Positions 25,127-32,742 of a stretch of 64,000 nt of DNA are shown here, one piece after another. Under the pieces are notes generated by a model, which worked only from the letters and a program-made list of their open reading frames with translations, had not been told where the DNA came from and made no database searches. The stretch is from JBBQZO01 sp038207625. Lineage in GTDB: Bacteria > Pseudomonadota > Gammaproteobacteria > Burkholderiales > Burkholderiaceae_D. The translations under genes were made by a program, and so were the position numbers. The stretch covers positions 1 through 64,000 of the forward strand of contig JBBQZO010000006.1 of NCBI GenBank assembly GCA_038207625.1. Direction: 5' to 3'. Position 1 is the stretch's first letter, and each line of letters opens with the position of its first letter.

Positions 25127-26749
25127 TCAGCGCAGTGGATGAAACGATTCGGCCTGCGCGATCGGCCAGTACAGCCCGAACACGGGCGGCAGGCGGTGCA
25201 CCTGGGCCGGATCGAGCAGCTCGCCCGGGTCCAGATAGGGCAGCAGCGCCGAGGCCAGCTTGACCTGGTTGGCCGAGACGCGCCGCACCAGGTGATGCGG
25301 CTTCAGTTGGGCCGGGTGGGTCAGGCCGGCCGCGGCGATCAGCTGGGCCAGCGCCTTCATCGTGTTCTCGTGAAAATTGGCCACCCGCGCCATCTTGTCG
25401 GGCACCACCAGCGCGCGTTGGCGCAGCGGGTCCTGGGTCGCCACGCCGCTCGGGCAGCGGTCGGTGTGGCAGCTTTGCGACTGCACGCAGCCCAGCGCGA
25501 ACATGAAGCCGCGCGCCGAATTGCACCAGTCGGCGCCCAGCGCGAGCGTGCGCGCGATGTCGAAGGCGGTGATGATTTTGCCGGACGCGCCGATCTTGAC
25601 CTTGGCGCGCAGATTGGCACCCACCAGCGTGTTATGCACCAGCAGCAGCGCCTCCTGCAGCGGCGTGCCGACGTGATCGGTGAACTCGACGGGCGCGGCG
25701 CCCGTGCCGCCTTCGCCGCCGTCAACGACGATGAAGTCGGGCAGGATGCCCGATACCAGCATTGCCTTGACGATGCCGAAAAACTCCCACGGGTGGCCGA
25801 TGGCCAGCTTGAAACCGGTCGGTTTGCCGCCCGACAGCGTGCGCAGCCGGTCGATGAAGGCGAGCATTTCCAGCGGCGTCGAAAAGGCCGAGTGGCTGGC
25901 CGGCGACACGCATTCCTGGCCGGGAGCGACGCCGCGCGCACTGGCGATTTCGATCGTCACCTTGGCGCCCGGCAGCACGCCGCCGTGGCCCGGCTTGGCG
26001 CCTTGCGACAGTTTCAGCTCGATCATTTTGACCTGGCTGGTGGTGGCGTTGGCGCTAAATTTTTCCTCCGAAAAGCTGCCGTCCGGGTTGCGGCAGCCGA
26101 AGTAGCCGGAGCCGATTTCCCACACCAGATCGCCGCCGTGTTCGCGGTGGTAGCTGCTGATGCTGCCTTCGCCCGTGTCGTGCATGAAGCCGCCCGCCTT
26201 GGCGCCGCCGTTCAGCGCCAGGATCGCGTTGGCCGACAGCGCGCCGAAGCTCATCGCCGAAATATTGAACACGCTGGCCGAATACGGCAGCGCGCGCGGG
26301 CAGTCCGGATGCATGCCGATGTCGATCCTGAAATCGTGCTGCGCCAGCGCGGCCGGCGTGATCGAATGGTTGATCCACTCGTAGCCCGCCTCGTACACGT
26401 CGAGCTGGGTGCCGAACGGGCGCTTGTCGGTTTCCTGCTTGGCGCGCTGGTAGACGATCGAGCGCTGGTTGCGCGAGAATGGGCGTGCGTCGGTGTCGTC
26501 CTCGAGAAAATACTGGCGAATTTCGGGGCGGATGGTTTCGAAGAAAAAGCGGAAGTGCGCCAGGATCGGATAATTGCGGCGCAGCGCGCGGCGGCTCTGG
26601 CGCAGATCGGCGATGCCGACCGCCGTCAAGGCGCCCGACAGCAGCACCAGCCACCAGCCCTGGCCCAGCAGGAACGCCAGCAGGGTCGCCAGCACGAACG
26701 TCACACAAACGATCAGAAAGGCCAGATAGCGATACGGGAATGGACTCAT
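25127..26749 (-). CDS. FMN-binding glutamate-synthase-family protein
   Basis: 540 residues. Two N-terminal helices (about 8-45) anchor a domain related to the FMN/Fe-S half of glutamate synthase. Signatures are AMSFGALSANAILALNGGA, GEGSISSYH, KPGHGGVLPGAKV, DGGEGGTGAAPVEF and the cysteine block CVQSQSCHTDRCPSGVAT that carries the 3Fe-4S cluster in GltB. It lacks the glutamine amidotransferase domain, so it is not a full glutamate synthase; the YerD-like subfamily has no firmly known substrate. Stand-alone gene. Confidence 0.88.
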   Translation of the reverse strand: MSPFPYRYLAFLIVCVTFVLATLLAFLLGQGWWLVLLSGALTAVGIADLRQSRRALRRNYPILAHFRFFFETIRPEIRQYFLEDDTDARPFSRNQRSIVYQRAKQETDKRPFGTQLDVYEAGYEWINHSITPAALAQHDFRIDIGMHPDCPRALPYSASVFNISAMSFGALSANAILALNGGAKAGGFMHDTGEGSISSYHREHGGDLVWEIGSGYFGCRNPDGSFSEEKFSANATTSQVKMIELKLSQGAKPGHGGVLPGAKVTIEIASARGVAPGQECVSPASHSAFSTPLEMLAFIDRLRTLSGGKPTGFKLAIGHPWEFFGIVKAMLVSGILPDFIVVDGGEGGTGAAPVEFTDHVGTPLQEALLLVHNTLVGANLRAKVKIGASGKIITAFDIARTLALGADWCNSARGFMFALGCVQSQSCHTDRCPSGVATQDPLRQRALVVPDKMARVANFHENTMKALAQLIAAAGLTHPAQLKPHHLVRRVSANQVKLASALLPYLDPGELLDPAQVHRLPPVFGLYWPIAQAESFHPLR

Positions 26750-26915
26750 GGTGCGCTCCGGGCGGACGTCGGCCGGGTGGCAGACGGCATCGAGTGTACT
26801 GCGCTTTGCGCTACAGGGCTATCGCTGCGGCGAAAACGGGGCAACAATGCTAAAGTAGCGCCGAATTCCGGCGGCCGGCCGCGCGCCTGGCACCCACCCT
26901 TGGAGAAAGCAGCAC

Positions 26916-27587
26916 ATGATCATCGTCCACCACCTGAATAATTCACGCTCGCAGCGCATCCTCTGGTTGCTCGAAGAACTGGGGCTCGAGTACGAAGTGA
27001 AGAAGTATCAGCGCGACCCGGAAACGATGCTGGCGCCGGCTTCGCTGCGCGCCGTGCACCCGCTGGGCAAGTCGCCCGTCATCACCGACGGCGCGCTGAC
27101 GGTCGCTGAATCGGGCGCGATCATCGAGTATCTGGTCGAGCGTTACGGCCAGGGCAAACTGGTGCCGGCGGTGGGTACGCCCGAGCGCCTGCGCTGGACT
27201 TACTGGCTGCACTTCGCCGAAGGCACGGCGATGTCGCCACTGTTGATGAAACTGGTGTTTGACAAGGTCGAGAGCGGGCCGATGCCGTTCTTCGTGCGCC
27301 CGATCGCCAAGGCGATCGCGCACAAGGTCAAGAGCAGCTACATCCTGCCGCAGCTTCGCCAGCAGCAGGACTACCTGGAAGCGGAGCTGGGCAAGACCAA
27401 ATGGTTCGCCGGGAACGAGTTCTCGGCGGCCGACATTCAGATGAGTTTCGTGCTGGAGGCGGCCGGCGCGCGCGGCGGCCTGGGCGAGCACCATCCGAAG
27501 CTGATGGCCTTCCTCAAGCGCATCCACGCGCGCCCGGCCTACCTGCGTGCGCTCGAGCGCGGCGGTCCGTACGAGCTGATGAAATAA
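26916..27587 (+). CDS. Glutathione S-transferase, GstB-like
   Basis: 223 residues. The thioredoxin-like domain has HHLNNSRSQRILWLLEELGL, the HPLGKSPVI cis-Pro loop and the VAESGAIIEYLVERY motif; the helical C-terminal domain has FSAADIQMSF. The SRSQR active-site region places it with GstB/theta-like bacterial GSTs. GGAGAAAGCAGC precedes the ATG. The next gene follows by 13 bp, so both may share a transcript. Confidence 0.88.
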   Translation: MIIVHHLNNSRSQRILWLLEELGLEYEVKKYQRDPETMLAPASLRAVHPLGKSPVITDGALTVAESGAIIEYLVERYGQGKLVPAVGTPERLRWTYWLHFAEGTAMSPLLMKLVFDKVESGPMPFFVRPIAKAIAHKVKSSYILPQLRQQQDYLEAELGKTKWFAGNEFSAADIQMSFVLEAAGARGGLGEHHPKLMAFLKRIHARPAYLRALERGGPYELMK

Positions 27588-27600
27588 GGACCGTCGTCGC

Positions 27601-28374
27601 ATGGGAAAACTGCTTGCCATCGATGGCCTGAACATCGTGCGCCGCGTGTACGAGGCCAGCCCGGAGCCCGACTCGCCCGACAAGGCCGAGGTCGCGCTGC
27701 GCCATGCGCTGTCGTCGTTTCGCAAGCTGTTGCTCAACCACGATCCCAGCCACGTGCTGCCGGCGTTCGACGCGGGCGGCAGCACCTGGCGCCACGCGCT
27801 GTATGCGCGCTACCGCGAACAGCGCGCGCCGATGCCCGCGCCGCTGCGCGAGGCGCTGCCGGCCTTCTACGAGCGCTTGCGCGAGCTGGGCATGTGCGTG
27901 GTGGTGATCGACGGCGTCGAGGCGGACGACGTGATTGGCACGGCCGTGCTGCGCTGGCTGGGCGAGGGGCGCGGCGAGGCGATCATCGCCTCGACCGACA
28001 AGGATCTGCATGGCCTGATCGCCTACGGTGCGCTGGTGTGGGACCATTTCAAGGGCGAGTGGCACGATGCGGCCTGGGTGCAGAAAAAATTTGGCGTCGC
28101 GCCCGAGCAGATGACGGACCTGCTGGCGCTGATGGGCGATGTCACCGACGGCGTGCCGGGCGTGTCCAAGGTGGGCATGAAGACCGCCGCCAAGCTGCTC
28201 AACGCCTACGGTGACCTGGCGGCGGTGATGGCCGGCGCCGGCATCCTGAAAACGCCGGTCGGTGAGCGGCTACGCGCCGAGCGCGACATGCTGGCCTTGT
28301 CGCGCCAATTGGTGGCACTGAAAACAGATGTGCGTCTTGGCGTCACATGGAATATGCTTGCCCTTACCAAGTAA
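27601..28374 (+). CDS. 5'-3' exonuclease / flap endonuclease (PIN-like, Xni-type)
   Basis: 257 residues, equivalent to a free-standing 5'-nuclease domain of DNA polymerase I. Metal-binding acids are visible in LLAIDGLNIVRRVY, VFDAGG-like PAFDAGGSTWRH, IDGVEADDVIGT and ASTDKDLHGLI. The helix-hairpin-helix region is LMGDVTDGVPGVSKVGMKTAAKLL, which binds DNA. Predicted role is removal of 5' flaps during replication or repair. It lacks any polymerase domain. Name Xni possible but not certain. Confidence 0.85.
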   Translation: MGKLLAIDGLNIVRRVYEASPEPDSPDKAEVALRHALSSFRKLLLNHDPSHVLPAFDAGGSTWRHALYARYREQRAPMPAPLREALPAFYERLRELGMCVVVIDGVEADDVIGTAVLRWLGEGRGEAIIASTDKDLHGLIAYGALVWDHFKGEWHDAAWVQKKFGVAPEQMTDLLALMGDVTDGVPGVSKVGMKTAAKLLNAYGDLAAVMAGAGILKTPVGERLRAERDMLALSRQLVALKTDVRLGVTWNMLALTK

Positions 28375-28398
28375 GCGTTTTTACGAAAAGGAGATGCA

Positions 28399-28785
28399 AT
28401 GGCTTTGAATGCAGTGATCGTCGACTCCCACGCGATGGCGCGCGACTTGCTCGGCACCGTGCTGGCCAACGGCAGCTACGAGGTGGTTGGACAAGCTCAC
28501 ACCAGTTCGCGCGGACTGGCGCTGGTGCAAAAATTCAACCCGCATTTTGTCTGCATCGACAATGACCTGGCCGAGGATGGCGAAAACGTGGTCGACGCGA
28601 TCCGCGCCAGCTCGCCCAAGACGCTCATTTTCCTGGTGTCGGCCTCGTTCGACGCGGCCACCATCCAGGCGGCCATGGCGCGCGGCGTGCACGGCTTCAT
28701 CGTCAAGCCGTTCAATGCCGACGCGGTGCTGAAAACCATCCGCAACGCCGTGCTGGCGATGATCAAGCGTCAGCAGCAGGGCTAG
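28399..28785 (+). CDS. Stand-alone response-regulator receiver domain (CheY-like)
   Basis: 128 residues, receiver domain only. The acidic pocket has VDSH (Asp9, with the second Asp replaced by Ser), the probable phospho-acceptor in FVCIDNDL, the VSAS Ser/Thr and the FIVKPF Lys. No output domain and no kinase are nearby. AAAAGGAGATGCA is a strong ribosome-binding site. Convergent with the dlt-like operon, whose last stop lies 28 bases away. Confidence 0.85.
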   Translation: MALNAVIVDSHAMARDLLGTVLANGSYEVVGQAHTSSRGLALVQKFNPHFVCIDNDLAEDGENVVDAIRASSPKTLIFLVSASFDAATIQAAMARGVHGFIVKPFNADAVLKTIRNAVLAMIKRQQQG

Positions 28786-28812
28786 CGCCGCGCGGCGCCG
28801 GGCAACCCGGAA

Positions 28813-28953
28813 TTACATCTGCCCGTAGCGGAATCCCGGCATCGCAGCAATCGGCCAGCGCAGCCATAGCGCCAACAGCAAGCCGCTGTACACCAGCACC
28901 ATCACACATTGGGCCAGGCCGGGCTTCATCCAGCGCAGCAAGAATTGATACAT
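28813..28953 (-). CDS. 46-residue DltX-like membrane microprotein
   Basis: The gene reads MYQFLLRWMKPGLAQ, then a single hydrophobic helix (about 14-32, VMVLVYSGLLLALWLRW), then a short tail ending GFRYGQM. AAAAGGAG before the ATG is an excellent ribosome-binding site. It lies 15 bp after the MBOAT gene on the same strand, as the last gene of the operon. Size, topology, position and the C-terminal F-x-Y-x-x-hydrophobic ending match DltX of Gram-positive dlt operons (ending like FIYNEF from memory), where the terminal-region Tyr is proposed to carry the acyl group from DltB to DltD. Here that residue would be Tyr43. Easily missed because it is so short. Confidence 0.8.
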   Translation of the reverse strand: MYQFLLRWMKPGLAQCVMVLVYSGLLLALWLRWPIAAMPGFRYGQM

Positions 28954-28968
28954 GGGCGGCTCCTTTTC

Positions 28969-30084
28969 TTATAGACCAATGCCAAGCAGGCGCGTCAACG
29001 CCAGCGCGGTGTCGTGCATCGTCGCCTTCGATGTCAGCGCAAAACTGACGATGACAAATTGCAGCGTCAAAAACCAGCAGGTCAGGCGCCACGCCCGGTA
29101 CTGGCGCAGACGTCCGGCCAACGGGGTGGCGCTCCACAGGTGGGAGCAGGCCATCCCCGCACCGTGGAACAATCCCCACGCCAGGTAACGCAGCGACAGC
29201 TCGTGCCACACGCCCAGCACCAGCATGCTGGCCACGCTGGCGTACAGGTAACGCCGCGTGCCGTTATAGATAGGCGTGAACACAAAATCGCGGCACCAGC
29301 CGGACACCGTGATGTGCCATCGGCGCCAGAAATCGGACAGGCTGGCGGCCATGAACGGGAAATTGAAATTTTCCGGCACCCGTATGCCGAGCAAGGCGGC
29401 GAAGCCGATCGCGATGTCGCAGAACCCGGAGAACTGCAGATACAGGTTCACACCGTAGTTCAACAACTGCAGATAGTTGTCGAGCCAGACGTGCCCGCTG
29501 AAGCCTTTGAGGTTGTCGAGCTTGACCACCAGCAGGTACTGCACCAGCAGTACCACCTTGCAGTAGCCCACCAGCAGGCGCTCCAGGCCGCGCGCGAACT
29601 GCGCGGCATCCCAGCGTGCGCGCTGTAGCTCGATGCGAAAGGCGTCGAAGCGCTGCACGGGACCAAGCGTGGCCGTCGGCGGAAACAACAGGTAGCTCAC
29701 GGTCAGCACGGAAAACCGTTCGCCATCGTTGGCATAGCGCGCCTCGACCATCAGGTGCCACGCTTTCAGCAGCACGAAGGCGAAGCCCAAGGTGGCGGCG
29801 AACAGGTTCGCCGCTTTGCCGTATTGATAGACAAAGAAGATCAACAACAGGCCGGCCAGGCCCAGCTGCTGCATCCGTTGCGGGCGCCGCCAGCGCGGCA
29901 ACAGGATCACGCCCAGCCAGCCCAGCAGGGCGGCCCAGACCAACAGGCTGAACCAGCCATCCTGGACGATCAGCGCGGCGCCCGCCGCGATCAACAGGGC
30001 GGGGCGCCAGGCGCGCGGCAGCAACCAGTAGGCGGCCACGGTGGCCGGGATGAACAGCAGGCCAAACAAGGTCAGACTTTGCAT
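28969..30084 (-). CDS. MBOAT-family membrane acyltransferase, DltB-like
   Basis: 371-residue polytopic inner-membrane protein. The MBOAT core includes FPPTATLGPVQRFD, YLQFSGFCDIAIGFAALLGI, DFWRRWHITVSGWCRDFVFTPI (His257) and LGVWHELSLRYLAWGLFHG (His294, the catalytic-type His). By analogy with DltB and AlgI it would take an acyl group from a cytoplasmic carrier protein and move it across the membrane. AGGAGG precedes the ATG at 30084, which is two bases after the stop of the DltD-like gene. Slightly shorter than Gram-positive DltB (about 400). Confidence 0.9.
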   Translation of the reverse strand: MQSLTLFGLLFIPATVAAYWLLPRAWRPALLIAAGAALIVQDGWFSLLVWAALLGWLGVILLPRWRRPQRMQQLGLAGLLLIFFVYQYGKAANLFAATLGFAFVLLKAWHLMVEARYANDGERFSVLTVSYLLFPPTATLGPVQRFDAFRIELQRARWDAAQFARGLERLLVGYCKVVLLVQYLLVVKLDNLKGFSGHVWLDNYLQLLNYGVNLYLQFSGFCDIAIGFAALLGIRVPENFNFPFMAASLSDFWRRWHITVSGWCRDFVFTPIYNGTRRYLYASVASMLVLGVWHELSLRYLAWGLFHGAGMACSHLWSATPLAGRLRQYRAWRLTCWFLTLQFVIVSFALTSKATMHDTALALTRLLGIGL

Positions 30085-30086
30085 GA

Positions 30087-30965
30087 CTAGCTCGCCTCCT
30101 TGCGTGACGACAGCAGATCCTGCCACCACCAGTTTTCCACGCGCGGGCGAAAGGCCGGGCGCAGATGCCCGCCGCTGCAGTACATGGCCGCGTCGGGCAG
30201 CGCCGGCGCGCTGCGGTAGCTCAGATGCGGATCGGCTCCGAGTTGGGCGCGCAGGCTGCGCAACCACAGCTGTTTGACGGCGCCGGTGCTCTGTTCGACC
30301 TCCGGCGAGCGCGGAATGTCGAGGATCGTGACGGGCACGCCGCGCGCGAGCAGGCGCAGCACGGTGGCGCGTAGTGCCGGGTCGATCAGCAGCGACTGGT
30401 ACTTCGATCGCAGCAGCGCAATGTGCTCGGCCATGTGCAGGCGCAGCTCGTCGCGCCCGGCCGCGTCCGTGTCGGCGCAGCGATAGTCGTCCGTCGCCCA
30501 GAGTTGCTCGGCGCCGCGTGCATCGCTGAGCCGGCGCCACAGGCTGGCGCGCGCGTGCCGCACGGTGGCGCGCTCGCGTTCACTGATTGGCTGCGGGTCG
30601 GGCACCACAAACAGGTTGGCCTCGATCACCAGCTGGTCGGGCGCAGCGCGTTCGATCAGCGCCAGTGTGTCGGCGAACTCGCCGAGGCCCAGCCCCGAGC
30701 GGGTGCTGCGCTGCCAGTTCAGATAGGCATTCGGCCCCAGCGGCAGGCGCGCGGTGGCGCGCGTGGCCGCCATCAGCAAGGAACTGCCGATGGCCAGCAC
30801 GCGCACTTCACCGCGCGCGCGCGGCGCCGCCAGATAGTAATGCAGGTCGTCGGCGAGCACCGAACCGGGACAGCTCCAGGCCAGCGCGTACAGCGCGGCC
30901 GCCAGCGCCGCGCACCAGTACCAGATCGACAGCGGCGGGGCGGACGGCGCGGCCTCAGCGCGCAT
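30087..30965 (-). CDS. DltD-like membrane-anchored SGNH-fold protein
   Basis: 292 residues. One N-terminal helix (about 12-32) places the rest outside the inner membrane. VRVLAIGSSLLMAAT at 54-68 has the GSS nucleophile motif of DltD (Ser62 expected). The C-terminus has CSGGHLRP with His267. DltD normally has DxxH here; at the -3 position this protein has Ser264, so the usual catalytic Asp is absent or elsewhere. Shorter than DltD (about 420). The start overlaps the end of the upstream ligase-carrier gene by 11 bp. Predicted to transfer the acyl group to the final acceptor. Confidence 0.72.
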   Translation of the reverse strand: MRAEAAPSAPPLSIWYWCAALAAALYALAWSCPGSVLADDLHYYLAAPRARGEVRVLAIGSSLLMAATRATARLPLGPNAYLNWQRSTRSGLGLGEFADTLALIERAAPDQLVIEANLFVVPDPQPISERERATVRHARASLWRRLSDARGAEQLWATDDYRCADTDAAGRDELRLHMAEHIALLRSKYQSLLIDPALRATVLRLLARGVPVTILDIPRSPEVEQSTGAVKQLWLRSLRAQLGADPHLSYRSAPALPDAAMYCSGGHLRPAFRPRVENWWWQDLLSSRKEAS

Positions 30966-32742
30966 GGCGCCGGACCAGATCGACGGTGGCGTCGAGCGTG
31001 TCCATGCTGACGACGTCCGACGGACTGAGGCGGATGCCGAACGCCGCTTCGAGCCCGACCACGAAATTGATGTGCGCCAGCGAGTCCCAGCCGGGCGTAT
31101 TCGACGGACCCGATTGCGCGCCGAGCTGCGCCAGCGGGACGGTGAAGATCTCGCTGGCCAGGCGCAGCACGGCCTCGCGCACGTCGCCGCTGGCGGCGCG
31201 TTGCACGCTGCCGGCCGTGAGCGAGGCGCGCAAGCTGGCCTCGACCACCTTGCCCGCGCGGTTGCGCGGCAGCGAGGCGACGAACTGCACTTTCTTCGGC
31301 AGTTCCTGTTCACTCAAGTGCTGGCGGCAGTGGGCCAGCAGGCTGGCGCTGTCGGCCTGCGCATCGGGGCACAGCACCACGCAGGCGATCGGAATCTCGC
31401 CCCAGATCGGATCGGCGATGCCCACCGTGGCCGCTTCCAGCACCGCCGGGTGGCCCAACAGCACGGCGTTGATGGCGTCGGGCGACAGGTTGTAGCCGCC
31501 GCACACGATCAGGCTCTTGATCCGTCCGACGATGTAATACACGCCGTCGGCGTCGCGCCGCGCCAGGTCGCCGGTGTGCAGCCAGCCGTCGCGCAGCACC
31601 TGCGCAGTGCTGACCGGATCATTCAGATAGCCGCGCATCAGGTTCGGTCCGCGCAGACACAGCTCGCCTTCCTCCATGTCAAGCGCCAGGCTGAGATCGG
31701 CCTTGACGATCTTGGCGTCCATGTCGCGCGGCATGCCCACGCTGCCGATCTTGTGGCTGGCCGCATCGGGACCGGCGTACAGCGCACAGGTGCCGGTCTC
31801 GGACAGGCCGTAGGTGTTGACAACGGGCACGCCGAAGCGCGCGCTGAAATCGGACCAGACCGCCTCGCTTAAAGGCGCGCTGCAGGAAATGACGAAGCGA
31901 AAGGCGTTGTTGGCGAAGTTCTCCGCCAGGTGGCCGCCGTATTGGGTCATCAAGGCCAGCGCCGTTGGCGCGGCCACCAGATGGCTGATCCGCTCGCGGT
32001 ACAGCGCGATCAGCAGGCTCTCGATCTGGCCAATGCTGAACTCGGATGGACGCACCATGCTGATGCCGCTGCGATAGCACAGCAGCACGCCGTGCACCAG
32101 CCCGTCGGCATGCGACAGCGGCATCAGGTTCATGATGCGCGCCTCGGGGCCCAGCGCGTAATGGCGCGTCAGCGTGTCGAGGTGGCACAGCATGGCCGAC
32201 CAGCTCATTTCGACGCCTTTCGGGCGCGCCGTGCTGCCCGACGTGAAGATCACGTAGGCGATGCCGTCCATGGCCGGCTGCGGCGCCGGCGGCGGGGTGG
32301 GGCCGTCCAGCAGGCCGGGCCAGCTGGCCAGGTCGACCTGGGCGTGCCGACCCATCAGCTTGCGCAGCAGCTGGCCTTTGCGCGCGGCCGGACTGACGCG
32401 CAGCTGATGCTCCGGCAAGGCCAGGCCTTCGGCGCGCCAGCCGTCGATCAGGGCGGCGTCGGCGATCACGCCGGCCACCTCGGTCAGTTCAAGGATGGCC
32501 GCCACTTGCGCGCTGACGGTGCGCGCGTCGAGGATCAGCGGCACCACGCCGGCGCGCATGCAGCCCAGCACCAGCGGGGCGAAATCGTGGTCTTCGCGCA
32601 CCATCAGCAGCACCTGGGTGCCGGCCAGTTGGCGCACCAGCAGGTAGTGGGCGACGTGGGCGATCTGTTCGTTGAGGGTGGCGAAACTGAGGTTGGTGGG
32701 GCCGACCAGAAATTGGGCGGCGCTTGGACGTGGGGTAAACAT
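30955..32742 (-). CDS. Adenylation enzyme fused to an acyl-carrier domain (DltA+DltC-like)
   Basis: 595 residues. Adenylating domain 1-505: A3 FTSGSTARPKG (166-176), PLSHADGL (208-215), A5 YGLSET (311-316), A7 GDLA (391-394) and the catalytic A10 Lys498 in NRAGK. A C-terminal carrier domain (about 520-595) has GWDSLAHINF, where Ser554 should receive phosphopantetheine. The PLSHADGL segment is of the acyl-CoA-ligase type and lacks the Asp of the FDxS motif that binds the amino group in DltA, so a non-amino carboxylic acid is the likelier substrate (inference). Start overlaps the upstream stop by one base (TAATG). Confidence 0.88.
   Translation of the reverse strand: MFTPRPSAAQFLVGPTNLSFATLNEQIAHVAHYLLVRQLAGTQVLLMVREDHDFAPLVLGCMRAGVVPLILDARTVSAQVAAILELTEVAGVIADAALIDGWRAEGLALPEHQLRVSPAARKGQLLRKLMGRHAQVDLASWPGLLDGPTPPPAPQPAMDGIAYVIFTSGSTARPKGVEMSWSAMLCHLDTLTRHYALGPEARIMNLMPLSHADGLVHGVLLCYRSGISMVRPSEFSIGQIESLLIALYRERISHLVAAPTALALMTQYGGHLAENFANNAFRFVISCSAPLSEAVWSDFSARFGVPVVNTYGLSETGTCALYAGPDAASHKIGSVGMPRDMDAKIVKADLSLALDMEEGELCLRGPNLMRGYLNDPVSTAQVLRDGWLHTGDLARRDADGVYYIVGRIKSLIVCGGYNLSPDAINAVLLGHPAVLEAATVGIADPIWGEIPIACVVLCPDAQADSASLLAHCRQHLSEQELPKKVQFVASLPRNRAGKVVEASLRASLTAGSVQRAASGDVREAVLRLASEIFTVPLAQLGAQSGPSNTPGWDSLAHINFVVGLEAAFGIRLSPSDVVSMDTLDATVDLVRRHAR

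Noticed and set aside
24758..26941. A 727-codon plus-strand open frame across the serine hydrolase and glutamate-synthase-like genes
   Set aside because: Spans two clear minus-strand genes and their gap; antisense artefact of high GC at third codon positions.
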